Shown: positions 1 to 7,460 of the stretch, one piece after another
How the letters are laid out: each line of letters opens with the position of its first letter
How positions within the stretch are numbered: position 1 is the stretch's first letter
From: an uncultured bacterium
Lineage (GTDB): Bacteria; Actinomycetota; Coriobacteriia; Coriobacteriales; Coriobacteriaceae
NCBI GenBank assembly: GCA_905216175.1
Contig: CAJMSV010000066.1
Location: forward strand, 1 to 9,543
Reading direction: 5' to 3'
DNA: 9,543 bases
Program-made: the position numbers and the translations under genes
The notes under the pieces: generated by a model
The model's input: only the letters and a program-made list of their open reading frames with translations
Told to the model about the DNA's origin: nothing
The model's database searches: none

Positions 1-1443
1 ACCCATAGCTTAATCGGCTCGAACCTGCCGCACCGCGCGCAGCGCGAGGCGCTCGATGCCCTGGCCGATCTCCATAGTGTTCTGGCCGTTATGGGAACGG
101 GGCGCGGCAAGTCGCTCATCTTCCATGTACATGCCGCGCGTGAGGCGGTGCTTCGCGGACGTGCGAGCATCTTTGTCTATCCGCTGCGTGCGCTTGTTGC
201 CGACCAGGCCTATCACCTTTCCTCGACGATGGCCGCGCTCGGCATTGGCGTTGGCGTGCTGACCGGCGAGACCGTGGAGGCGGCGCGCGATGACGTGTTT
301 GCCGGCCTGGCTTCGGGCCGCACCGGCATCGTTCTCACGACGCCGGAGTTCCTGTCTATCCATCGCGATCGCTTTGCGCGTTCTGGACGTATTGGCTTTG
401 TCGTTATCGATGAGGCACACCATGCCGGTCTTGCCAAAGGCGGCGATCGGAGCGCCTACCTCGACATGCCCGATATTCTCAAAGCCCTGGGCGATCCCGT
501 TGTCATGGCGGCAACGGCTACCGCGACGGCCCCAGTCGTGGCGGAGCTTGCTCGTGTATTGCCGATTACCAGGACGGTGGTCGACGAGACCGTTCGCGAG
601 AACCTACAACTCGAGGACGACCGTGACCTTGCGAGCCGCGAAAATCGCCTGGTGTCGATCGTGGCGACGGGGGAGAAGACCGTTATCTACGTGAACTCGC
701 GCGACCAGTCCGTGGCGCTTGCCAAGACGTTGCGCAAACGCGTGCCCGACTGCGCGACCCATATTGCGTTCTATAACGCCGGGCTTGCGCGCTCCGATCG
801 CCGCCGTGTTGAGGAAGCCTTTAGAGACGGAAGTCTCAGCTGCATCGTTTCGACTTCGGCCTTCGGTGAGGGCGTCAACCTGCCCGATATCCGTCATGTC
901 GTGCTCTACCACATGCCGTTTGGTGCGATTGAGTTTAACCAGATGAGTGGTCGTGCCGGCCGCGATGGACAGCCCGCCGTGATTCACCTGCTCTATTCGT
1001 CGCGTGACGCTCGTATTAATGAGCGCCTGCTCGATTGTTACGCGCCCGAGCGCGATGAGCTTGTCACGCTCTATCGAGCGCTGCAGACCATGTGGCGCTC
1101 CAACCGTGGCAAGACGGGGGACGATTCATTCTGCGCGAGCGATATCGACATTGCGCAGATGTGTCTTGCCATCGATGCCCGCACGCCGGTCGACGAGCGC
1201 TCGGTGGAAAGCGGCCTGGGAATCTTCGAAGAACTCGGTTTTTGCCGCGTTTCGGGGTTTGACGATACGCGTCGCATCGCGATGGCGGAAAACCCCGGTC
1301 GCGTGCAATTAAGCAGGTCAATTCGCTATTTGGAGGGCTTGCGCTCGCGCATGGAGTTCACGGCTTTTCGGAGCTGGGCACTCGATTCGTGCGCTTCTGA
1401 TATGCTAGCCAAAGTTAACCGCCCGATCGTACCGCGGGCCTAG
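1..1443 (+). CDS. RecQ-like superfamily II DNA helicase, 3' part (probable C-terminal half of a RecJ-helicase fusion)
   Basis: The frame is open from base 1 to the TAG at 1441-1443, giving 480 codons with the 5' end outside the window. Numbered from the first visible codon, the SF2 motifs run in order: a Q-motif-like LPHRAQREAL (9-18), Walker A GTGRGKS (32-38), motif Ia YPLRALVADQ (about 60), Walker B DEAH (137-140), motif III ATATAT (about 170), motif IV VIYVNSR, motif V FGEGVNLPD, and motif VI QMSGRAGRDG (314-323). The last is the RecQ-style arginine finger. The enzyme should be an ATP-driven 3'-5' DNA unwinder. About 135 residues follow the core and look like a winged-helix-type tail, with no zinc-binding cysteine cluster of classical RecQ. 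Firmicutes commonly have recJ-(apt)-relA-MBL order, so this may be the helicase half of a long RecJ. That part is inference, because no DHH domain is visible here. A stand-alone RecQ-family helicase is the alternative. Confidence 0.85.
   Translation, partial: THSLIGSNLPHRAQREALDALADLHSVLAVMGTGRGKSLIFHVHAAREAVLRGRASIFVYPLRALVADQAYHLSSTMAALGIGVGVLTGETVEAARDDVFAGLASGRTGIVLTTPEFLSIHRDRFARSGRIGFVVIDEAHHAGLAKGGDRSAYLDMPDILKALGDPVVMAATATATAPVVAELARVLPITRTVVDETVRENLQLEDDRDLASRENRLVSIVATGEKTVIYVNSRDQSVALAKTLRKRVPDCATHIAFYNAGLARSDRRRVEEAFRDGSLSCIVSTSAFGEGVNLPDIRHVVLYHMPFGAIEFNQMSGRAGRDGQPAVIHLLYSSRDARINERLLDCYAPERDELVTLYRALQTMWRSNRGKTGDDSFCASDIDIAQMCLAIDARTPVDERSVESGLGIFEELGFCRVSGFDDTRRIAMAENPGRVQLSRSIRYLEGLRSRMEFTAFRSWALDSCASDMLAKVNRPIVPRA
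1398..1406 (+). promoter_or_regulatory. Candidate extended -10 promoter for rel
   Basis: TGA-TATGCT fits an extended -10 (TGnTATAAT, 4 of 6 in the hexamer). It lies inside the last codons of the helicase gene, about 50 bp before the rel start. I see no good -35. It would give rel a transcript of its own besides readthrough from the helicase gene. This is based on motif likeness only. Confidence 0.3.
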
Positions 1444-1458
1444 GGGAAGGGGACCTCG

Positions 1459-3819
1459 ATGGATGCCGCAGCCCGTACCGCCCATGATTCCACCCTCCAG
1501 CCGTTTTCGGAGATGGAGCACTATAAGCATGCCGATGAGCTGCCGCCCGAGATTATGGCGGACAGCTACGACAAGCTGGAGCGTCTGTGCCTCAAATATA
1601 TGAACGAGGACGACTTCTCCAAGGTGGAGCAGGCCTACTGCTTTGCTGCCGAGAAGCACTGCAACCAAAAGCGGCGCTCGGGTGAGATGTACATTAACCA
1701 TCCCGTCGAGGTAGCTATCATTCTGGCTGACCTCAAGATGGACTGCGATGTGGTGTGCGCCGCATTGCTGCACGATACCGTCGAGGACACCGAGACCTCG
1801 CTTGCCGATGTTTCGGGTCTGTTTGGCGAAACCGTGGCAGGGCTCGTCGACGGCGTGACCAAGCTCACCAACATTGAAGTCGACAGCATGGACGAGAAGC
1901 AGGCGCTTACGCTGCGCAAGATGTTCCTCGCCATGTCCAAGGACATCCGCGTTATCATCGTCAAGCTCGCCGACCGCCTGCATAACATGCGCACGCTTGC
2001 CGCTCTGCGCGAGGACCGCCGCCTGTTTAAGGCACGCGAGACCATGGACGTGTACGCGCCTCTGGCCGACCGCCTGGGCATGAGTTCAATCAAGTGGGAG
2101 CTCGAGGACCTGTCCTTTTTCTACTTGGAGCCCGATGCCTACCAGCGCATCTCGCGCATGGTATCCGAGTCGCGCGAGGTTCGCGAGCGTTATCTGGCCG
2201 AGACCATCAAGACGCTCACCGATGAGCTCAATCGCATTGGTCTTGAGGGCTTTCAGATCAACGGTCGTTCCAAGCACTATTGGTCCATCTATCAAAAGAT
2301 GAAGCGCAAGGGCAAGGAGTTCTCCGAGATTTACGACCTGGTGGCGCTGCGCGTCATCACTCATTCGGTGCGCGATTGCTATTCCACGCTTGGTGCCGTG
2401 CATACCCTGTGGCATCCCATGCCCGGTCGTTTTAAAGACTATATCGCCATGCCCAAGGTCAATAACTACCAATCGCTTCACACGACGGTTATCGGCCCCA
2501 CGGCCCGTCCGCTCGAGATTCAGATTCGAACCTACGAAATGCACGAGCAGGCCGAGTACGGCATCGCTGCCCACTGGCTGTATAAGAAGTCGGGCGGATC
2601 GTCTGCCTCCAAGACTAACGATGCGCAGCGTCTGGACGACCAGATCAACTGGCTCAAGCACTCACTCGACTGGGCGGCGTCTGACGAGATCACCGATGCC
2701 AAGGAATACCTGCATTCGCTGAAGGTCGACTTGTTCGACCAGGAAATTTTTGTCTTTACGCCCAAGGGCGAGGTCATGGCGCTTCGTGCCGGCTCTACAC
2801 CGCTCGACTTTGCCTACGCCGTTCATACCGAGGTCGGTAACCACTGTGTCGGCGCCAAGATCAACGGTGCGGTGGCGCCGCTCACGCACGAGATCAAGAC
2901 GGGTGACCGTGTCGAGATTCTGACTAACAAGAGCTCTAAGCCGTCGCGCGATTGGCTCAAGATCGTCAAGACACCTTCGGCCAAGTCAAAGATTCGCCGT
3001 TATTTCGCCGCCGCGACCAAGGACGACGACGCTGCCGCCGGTCGCGATATACTGGCCAAGGACCTGCGTAAGCGCGGGTATGGCATCTCTACGCCACGAT
3101 CCACGCGTGCGCTCAACGCCGTGGCGGAGCAGTTTAACTTCAAGCAGCTCGAGGACCTGTTTGCAGCCGTTGGCGCGGGCAAGGTCGCCCCGCGCGCTGT
3201 GGGCAATAAGGTCGAGCAAATCTTGGACCCCAAGCCCGAGGAACAGCTCACCAAGGCCGAGGCTATCGCCGAGGTCGTCAAGCAGCCCGCTCGCGGCTCT
3301 AACCGCAAGCCGCAAAAGCGCGGCAAGAGCGCCAGTAACGGCATTATCGTCAAGGGCGAGAGCAACAGCGGCCTGCTGGTCCGTCTGGCTCATTGCTGCA
3401 ACCCCGTGACGGGCGACGACATCGTCGGCTTCATCACGCGCGGTCGTGGCGTTTCGGTGCATCGCGCCAACTGCCCCAACGTCAAGGGCCTTATGGAACA
3501 TCCCGAGCGCATGATTGACGTAGAGTGGGATGGTGCTGCCGATACGCTTTTCCAGGTCGAGATTGTGGTCGAGTGCCTGGACCGCATGGGCCTGCTCAAG
3601 GACGTCACCATTGCCATTGGCGATGCGGGCGGCAATATCCTTTCTGCCGCCACGTCGACCAACCGTGAGGGTATTGCAACTCTGCGCTTTATGGTCGAAA
3701 TCTCGGACGCGAGTGGTCTGGATCCGTTGCTGGCCTCTATCAGCAGCGTTGACTCGGTCTACGACGCGCGCCGCCTGATGCCCGGCGAGGGTGGAGCCCA
3801 GCTTAAGCGCCGCGTTTAG
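1459..3819 (+). CDS. rel: Bifunctional (p)ppGpp synthetase/hydrolase (RelA/SpoT family, Rel)
   Basis: This 786-residue protein has the complete long RSH architecture. It transfers pyrophosphate from ATP to GDP/GTP and also hydrolyses (p)ppGpp, setting the stringent response. The HD hydrolase domain has R72/R73, H81, the H105-D106 pair, E109-D110 and N176 in DRLHN, so it should be active. The synthetase domain (about 240-375) has GRSKHYWSIYQKM, YDLVALRVI, YQSLHTTV and EIQIRT. RFKD at 324-327 is the charge signature of bifunctional Rel; RelA-only enzymes carry an acidic EFDD there. A TGS domain follows (about 428-490, FTPKGEVMALRAGSTPLDFAYAVH). Then come a helical part, the conserved-cysteine/zinc-finger domain (HCCNPVTGDDIVGFITRGRG, 645-664, with H670ANC) and a C-terminal ACT domain (about 698-775). 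The ATG at 1459 has a purine-rich AGGGGAAGGGG stretch 7-8 nt upstream and starts 15 nt after the helicase stop, so the two genes are probably co-transcribed. Confidence 0.97.
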   Translation: MDAAARTAHDSTLQPFSEMEHYKHADELPPEIMADSYDKLERLCLKYMNEDDFSKVEQAYCFAAEKHCNQKRRSGEMYINHPVEVAIILADLKMDCDVVCAALLHDTVEDTETSLADVSGLFGETVAGLVDGVTKLTNIEVDSMDEKQALTLRKMFLAMSKDIRVIIVKLADRLHNMRTLAALREDRRLFKARETMDVYAPLADRLGMSSIKWELEDLSFFYLEPDAYQRISRMVSESREVRERYLAETIKTLTDELNRIGLEGFQINGRSKHYWSIYQKMKRKGKEFSEIYDLVALRVITHSVRDCYSTLGAVHTLWHPMPGRFKDYIAMPKVNNYQSLHTTVIGPTARPLEIQIRTYEMHEQAEYGIAAHWLYKKSGGSSASKTNDAQRLDDQINWLKHSLDWAASDEITDAKEYLHSLKVDLFDQEIFVFTPKGEVMALRAGSTPLDFAYAVHTEVGNHCVGAKINGAVAPLTHEIKTGDRVEILTNKSSKPSRDWLKIVKTPSAKSKIRRYFAAATKDDDAAAGRDILAKDLRKRGYGISTPRSTRALNAVAEQFNFKQLEDLFAAVGAGKVAPRAVGNKVEQILDPKPEEQLTKAEAIAEVVKQPARGSNRKPQKRGKSASNGIIVKGESNSGLLVRLAHCCNPVTGDDIVGFITRGRGVSVHRANCPNVKGLMEHPERMIDVEWDGAADTLFQVEIVVECLDRMGLLKDVTIAIGDAGGNILSAATSTNREGIATLRFMVEISDASGLDPLLASISSVDSVYDARRLMPGEGGAQLKRRV

Positions 3820-3855
3820 TCGCGACGAACGTGCCACATTATCGATATTCGCTAC

Positions 3856-3883
3856 ACTCGAGGCATCGTTTGATGCCTCGAGT
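3856..3883 (+). terminator. Perfect 12-bp hairpin between rel and the MBL hydrolase gene
   Basis: ACTCGAGGCATC (3856-3867), loop GTTT and GATGCCTCGAGT (3872-3883) form an uninterrupted 12-bp stem. The sequence after it, TCTATAG, is not a U-tract, so it is at best a weak intrinsic terminator. It could equally be an mRNA-processing or stability element in the 5' leader of the next gene, whose ribosome binding site starts about 7 nt later. A -10-like TACACT (3853-3858) overlaps its left edge. Confidence 0.5.
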
Positions 3884-3903
3884 TCTATAGAGAGGAGAGG
3901 GAC

Positions 3904-4587
3904 ATGAGTGCTGTGTCCTTGGATTTAACTCCCAAGGGATCGGTCGAGATCGAGACGCTCGTAAACGGTCCCATTCAGACCAATAGCTATGCTGTTATTT
4001 CGAACAATGAGTGCGTGATTATCGACCCCGCATGGGAAGGCGAGCGCCTGGTGGAGCATATTCGAGCCAAGTATCCCGGCGTACGCATGCTTGGCGCCGT
4101 ATGCACTCATGGCCATGCCGATCATGTTGGTGGTGTTGCCGGCGTGCGAACCGCCGTTGGCGAGGGCTGCCAGTATGAGCTGTGTGCTAAGGATGTGGCG
4201 GTGCCGCATGCGAACATCGAGGAACAGCGAGCTATGTGGGGCATTGAGACGCCCGACCCCGGGGAGCCGACGCGTCTTCTCGCCGAGGGCGATGCTCTCG
4301 AGGTTGGCGATATCTGCCTGCAGGTGATCGAGACGCCAGGGCATACGCCGGGCGGGATCGTCTTGTTTGCTGCCACTAAGCAGGGGAACATTGCCTTTGT
4401 GGGCGACACCCTGTTCCCGGGTGGGCACGGCCGCACTGATCTTTCTGGAGGAGACGAGACGGCGATTTTGCGCTCGCTCTCCACGCTCGCCCGGCTTCTC
4501 CCGCCCGATACCGTTTGCCTAACCGGCCATGGCGATTCGACTACCATGGCACGCGAACTCATGCAGAACCCTTTCATGCAGATGTAG
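3904..4587 (+). CDS. Metallo-beta-lactamase-fold hydrolase (glyoxalase II-like)
   Basis: This 227-residue protein is a compact member of the glyoxalase II-like branch of the metallo-beta-lactamase superfamily. The metal-binding signature H69-G-H71-A-D73-H74 is intact. The later ligands are H147 (ETPGHTPGG), D168 (FVGDTLFPGG) and H209 (LTGHGD), so a dinuclear metal site is expected. Members of this group hydrolyse thioesters such as S-lactoylglutathione or related small substrates. The real substrate here is unknown, and the protein lacks the C-terminal helical domain of full-length glyoxalase II. No signal peptide is visible, so it should be cytoplasmic. The ATG at 3904 follows the strong ribosome binding site AGAGGAGAGG. 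The gene sits 84 bp after rel, as in many Gram-positive rel neighbourhoods where an MBL gene follows relA. It may be read from rel or from its own weak promoter. Confidence 0.9.
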   Translation: MSAVSLDLTPKGSVEIETLVNGPIQTNSYAVISNNECVIIDPAWEGERLVEHIRAKYPGVRMLGAVCTHGHADHVGGVAGVRTAVGEGCQYELCAKDVAVPHANIEEQRAMWGIETPDPGEPTRLLAEGDALEVGDICLQVIETPGHTPGGIVLFAATKQGNIAFVGDTLFPGGHGRTDLSGGDETAILRSLSTLARLLPPDTVCLTGHGDSTTMARELMQNPFMQM

Positions 4588-4781
4588 CTTAATAGTCGGC
4601 TTCTGAAGCACGAGAAGCGTCCAAACGTCAAGCTATTTTTCCCCAACGGGTCGATTCCGTAGGGCAAACGGTCAAAAAAGTCTGTTTGGACGATATTCGT
4701 GAACAAACGAACGTTTATGCTTGGGTGCGCCGTGGTAAAATCTCAGGCGTTATCGGAGCAACCTTACAGGAGGTTTCTTTT
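4588..4781 (+). promoter_or_regulatory. fba upstream region with promoter and inverted repeats
   Basis: This gene-free stretch holds an extended -10, TGG-TAAAAT (4733-4741), about 40 bp before the fba start. The -35 is poor, at best TTTATG at 4714-4719. AAACG-AA-CGTTT (4705-4716) lies at the -35 position and could be an operator. CGTCCAAAC (4618-4626) and GTTTGGACG (4684-4692) are a perfect 9-bp inverted pair 57 bp apart. A small hairpin, GCTTCT/AGAAGC (4599-4618), lies just after the MBL stop and is followed by a T-run near 4634-4640. It may end the upstream transcript. The promoter call is fair; the operator is a guess. Confidence 0.5.
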
Positions 4782-5648
4782 ATGCTCGTCAACGCAGCAG
4801 ACATGCTCAAGAAGGCCGAGGCCGGCAAGTACGGTCTCGGTGCCTTCAACACCAACAACCTCGAGTGGACCCTGGCTATTCTCCAGGCCGCCGAGGAGGC
4901 CAAGTCTCCGCTGATCCTTCAGTGCACCGCTGGTGCCGCTAAGTGGATGGGCGGTTTCAAGGTCTGCGCCGACATGGTCAAGGCTGCCGTCGAGGCCACG
5001 GGCGTTACCGTCCCCGTCGCCCTTCACCTCGATCACGGTTCTTACGAGGACTGCTTCAAGTGCATCGAGGCCGGCTTCACGTCCATCATGTATGACGGCT
5101 CTCACGAGGAGACCTTCCAGCTTAACCTCGACCGTACCAAGGAGCTCGTTGAGCTTGCCCACTCCAAGGGCATGTCCATCGAGGCCGAGGTCGGCGGCAT
5201 CGGCGGCACCGAGGACGGCGTGACCTCCAGCGGCGAGCTCGCTGACCCTGCTGAGTGCAAGCAGATCGCTGACCTGGGCGTCGACTTCCTCGCCTGCGGT
5301 ATCGGCAACATCCACGGCGTGTATCCCGCCGACTGGGCTGGCCTTTCCTTCGAGCGTCTGGGCGAGATCAAGGCTCAGACCGGCGACCTGCCCCTCGTCC
5401 TGCACGGTGGTACCGGCATCCCCGAGGATCAGATCAAGAAGGCCATCTCCCTGGGCATCTCCAAGATCAACGTCAACACCGACCTGCAGCTCGTCTTCGC
5501 CAAGGGCGTCCGCGAGTACATCGAGGCTGGCAAGGATCAGCAGGGCAAGGGCTTTGACCCCCGCAAGCTCCTCAAGCCTGGCCGCGACAACATCGTTGCC
5601 CGCACCAAGGAGCTCATGGAGGAGTTTGGTTCCGTCAACAAGGCGTAA
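4782..5648 (+). CDS. fba: Class II fructose-1,6-bisphosphate aldolase
   Basis: This 288-residue enzyme is of the short IIB type. It cleaves fructose-1,6-bisphosphate into glyceraldehyde-3-phosphate and dihydroxyacetone phosphate (and the reverse), using zinc. LHLDHG (81-86) gives catalytic D84 and zinc ligand H85. E136 in EAEVGGIGG lies in the metal/loop region. H178 in GNIHGVYP and H208 in VLHGGTG complete the zinc site, and KINVNTD (228-234) binds phosphate. The N-terminus MLVNAADMLKKAEAGKYGLG aligns naturally with family starts. The ATG at 4782 has a textbook AGGAGG (4768-4773) with an 8-nt spacer. An in-frame ATG at 4686 would add 32 unrelated residues and would place the promoter inside the gene, so I rejected it. 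Codons end almost always in C or G, as expected for a very highly expressed gene. It appears monocistronic, with its own promoter and a strong hairpin behind it. Confidence 0.96.
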   Translation: MLVNAADMLKKAEAGKYGLGAFNTNNLEWTLAILQAAEEAKSPLILQCTAGAAKWMGGFKVCADMVKAAVEATGVTVPVALHLDHGSYEDCFKCIEAGFTSIMYDGSHEETFQLNLDRTKELVELAHSKGMSIEAEVGGIGGTEDGVTSSGELADPAECKQIADLGVDFLACGIGNIHGVYPADWAGLSFERLGEIKAQTGDLPLVLHGGTGIPEDQIKKAISLGISKINVNTDLQLVFAKGVREYIEAGKDQQGKGFDPRKLLKPGRDNIVARTKELMEEFGSVNKA

Positions 5649-5668
5649 GCGTCGCTAAACTTCCCGCC

Positions 5669-5760
5669 GGAAGCCCCGTCCCCCTACACTGTTTCCTTTG
5701 CGCTCACCTGGCCTTGCCAGAAGTCGCGCCAAGGAAACAGTTCCGGGGGACGGGGCTTCC
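5669..5760 (+). repeat. Long imperfect palindrome behind fba (terminator and/or dispersed palindromic element)
   Basis: The outer arms GGAAGCCCCGTCCCCC (5669-5684) and GGGGGACGGGGCTTCC (5745-5760) pair perfectly over 16 bp. After a 3x3 internal loop, ACTGTTTCCTT (5688-5698) pairs with AAGGAAACAGT (5731-5741) over 11 bp. A single mismatch, GCGC/GCGC, and a terminal CTGGC-ctt-GCCAG hairpin (5708-5720) follow. The whole 92-nt segment therefore folds as one cruciform or rod. It starts 20 nt after the fba stop, and TTCGTTTACC follows it, which is only modestly T-rich. It can act as a transcription terminator, but it is far longer than usual for one, and its boundaries resemble a small mobile palindromic repeat. 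Confidence 0.75.
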
Positions 5761-5836
5761 TTCGTTTACCGCCGCAGAGTTACGAGGCTGAATTCTTTTT
5801 TATAGGTACCGTTTATCGGTGTTGAGGGTTCCTTTA

Positions 5837-5866
5837 TTGGGGCTTTCTTTTTTATCTCGTTACAAT
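5837..5866 (+). promoter_or_regulatory. Promoter of the transglutaminase-like gene
   Basis: TTGGGG (5837-5842), an 18-bp spacer and TACAAT (5861-5866, 5 of 6 to TATAAT) resemble a sigma-70-type promoter in an A+T-rich stretch. Transcription would begin near 5873. The in-frame ATG at 5865 overlaps the -10 and would then not be in the mRNA, which supports the start at 5901. Confidence 0.55.
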
Positions 5867-5900
5867 GGGCTTCAAGAGTTCTAATGACTTGGAGTTTGGT

Positions 5901-7334
5901 ATGGCTGTTATTAATGTGCTGCCTTCGGATGGGAAGGTTATTGACGAGGGTCCTGTTGGTTGCTCTGTTGATGTTTGCTGTGATGACTTTCGTCATCTCG
6001 ATATTGGGCTACCGCCTGAGATTCTTCGTCTTAAGGATGCCGGGTATTTGACGCAGGCTGTTGCTGCCTGCGATCGCCTTTTGGAGCAGAACCCTGAGCC
6101 TTCGCTGGCTGCCTGCGTTCGCGCCGAGCGGTATCGCATGATCGAGACGCCGCTTCATTTTTCGGTGTCGCGTGATCGGGCTATCGAGATGATCCGCGAG
6201 GAGTGGCCTGAGTTTACCGAAGAGCAGTTTGACGACCTGATCGATCGCAAACGTATTGACTGGCGCTTTATCGATGGTCAGCTGTTCGTTCTCGATAACT
6301 TCCTTGATTCTTTGCGTGTGTATCCCAAGGAGGTTCCGGGCCTGCATCCCGATTCTACGGATGGAATTGCGCTGCGCAACCAGATGCTCGAGAAGATGGA
6401 GTCGCAGAGCGGGCTGTCTCGCACCATTACGCTTAAGGCATGCGTATCTGTCCCCGGTGCTTTGGAGGGAGAGACCGTTCGCGCGTGGCTTCCCGTTGCC
6501 GCCGTCTGCCGCCAGCAGTCTCATATCGAGGTTCTCGATATGACGTCGGAGGGGAATGTTGCCTCTGAAAACGTTTCGGCTCGTACTGCCTCTTGGGCAT
6601 CTTCGACTGAACATTCATTCTCGGTGACCTATCGCTATCACATTGATGCCGCCTATTGCGATATCTATGGTGGCGCGCTCCCATCGCATCCCTGTATGGA
6701 CGCGCCCCTGCCCGAGGACACCTCCGAGGACCGTCCGCACATTGCGTTTACGCCGTACCTGCGACAGCTGACGGAGCGTGTTATTGACGGGCTCGAGGAT
6801 CCGCTCGATTGCGCTCGTGCTATCTATGATTACCTGACACAGCATATCGACTATCGCTATCAGCCACCGTACCTGCTTTTGGGATCTATTGCCGATGACT
6901 GTGCACACTCGCTCCGCGGCGATTGCGGTGTTATGGCGCTCACGTTTATCACCATGTGCCGCATTGCGGGCGTTCCTGCCCGTTGGCAGAGCGGCCTGTA
7001 TGTTGCGCCCGATTCGGTGGGGCCGCACGATTGGGCTGAGTTCTATACGCCGCAGACCGGTTGGCTCAACGCTGACGTGTCATTTGGATCTTCTGCTCGC
7101 AGGATGGGGGAGGAGTGGCGCCGCCGTCACTACTTTGGCAATCTCGACCCGTGGCGCATGGTGGCCAACAATCGATTCCAGGCCGAGTTTGTGCCTGCTT
7201 TCGATGGCATGCGCGAGGATCCCTATGACAACCAGATGGGCGAGGCCTCGGTTGACGGACGCGGATGCCGTCGGCGCGAGATGCTCCGCACGGTCGAACT
7301 CATTGAAATGCTCGAAGTTCCATTTTCGGACTAA
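5901..7334 (+). CDS. Transglutaminase-like (papain-fold) protein of unknown substrate
   Basis: This 477-residue protein has a C-terminal transglutaminase-like domain (about 295-425). The catalytic triad is visible: C342 in RGDCGVMALTF, H376 in VGPHDWAEFY and D392 in LNADVSFG. Such domains act as cysteine proteases, amidases or cross-linking enzymes. The roughly 290 residues before it are not familiar to me. They start with a region that may be helical (about 40-75) and include a beta-rich part (about 175-250) like the domain that often precedes transglutaminase cores. I see no signal peptide, lipobox or membrane segment, so a cytoplasmic protein is inferred. The start at 5901 is chosen for TTGGAG with a 6-nt spacer from GGAG and for the promoter just upstream; ATG 5865 would give 489 residues without a ribosome binding site. 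Codon use is richer in T-ending codons than in fba or the ribosomal genes, which suggests modest expression. The gene stands alone between fba and tRNA-Leu. Confidence 0.85.
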   Translation: MAVINVLPSDGKVIDEGPVGCSVDVCCDDFRHLDIGLPPEILRLKDAGYLTQAVAACDRLLEQNPEPSLAACVRAERYRMIETPLHFSVSRDRAIEMIREEWPEFTEEQFDDLIDRKRIDWRFIDGQLFVLDNFLDSLRVYPKEVPGLHPDSTDGIALRNQMLEKMESQSGLSRTITLKACVSVPGALEGETVRAWLPVAAVCRQQSHIEVLDMTSEGNVASENVSARTASWASSTEHSFSVTYRYHIDAAYCDIYGGALPSHPCMDAPLPEDTSEDRPHIAFTPYLRQLTERVIDGLEDPLDCARAIYDYLTQHIDYRYQPPYLLLGSIADDCAHSLRGDCGVMALTFITMCRIAGVPARWQSGLYVAPDSVGPHDWAEFYTPQTGWLNADVSFGSSARRMGEEWRRRHYFGNLDPWRMVANNRFQAEFVPAFDGMREDPYDNQMGEASVDGRGCRRREMLRTVELIEMLEVPFSD

Positions 7335-7348
7335 TCGGTAGAAAGCTG

Positions 7349-7357
7349 TGATAAACT
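7349..7357 (+). promoter_or_regulatory. Extended -10 promoter of tRNA-Leu
   Basis: TGA-TAAACT fits an extended -10 and would start transcription roughly 10 nt before the mature 5' end of the tRNA. I see no good -35. It lies directly after the stop of the transglutaminase-like gene. Confidence 0.45.
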
Positions 7358-7373
7358 AACTCACGCATTACGT

Positions 7374-7460
7374 GCCCGAGTGGCGGAATTGGCAGACGCA
7401 GTGGACTCAAAATCCACCGTTGGCAACAACGTGCGAGTTCGAGTCTCGCCTCGGGCACCA
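7374..7460 (+). tRNA. tRNA-Leu (anticodon CAA)
   Basis: This 87-nt class II tRNA decodes UUG. The acceptor arms GCCCGAG (7374-7380) and CTCGGGC (7450-7456) pair fully, followed by discriminator A and an encoded CCA. The anticodon stem GTGGA/TCCAC encloses the loop CTCAAAA, with anticodon CAA. The long variable arm CGTTG-gcaa-CAACG marks it as a leucine type. The D arm GCG/CGC and the T arm GCGAG-TTCGAGT-CTCGC are intact. A strong terminator follows at 7480. The 3' end from the T-loop on is repeated 205 bp downstream. Confidence 0.97.

Noticed and set aside
2986..3837. 283-codon open frame on the minus strand across the end of rel
   Set aside because: It lies wholly opposite the conserved TGS-to-ACT part of rel. 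Such antisense frames are common in GC-rich genes, and it shows no domain or ribosome binding site.
4686..4781. Upstream ATG at 4686 as the fba start
   Set aside because: It adds 32 residues unlike any aldolase N-terminus, has no ribosome binding site, and would contain the -10 and the AGGAGG that serve ATG 4782.
5865..5900. ATG at 5865 as the start of the transglutaminase-like gene
   Set aside because: It overlaps the -10 TACAAT and lacks a ribosome binding site. ATG 5901 has TTGGAG at good spacing.
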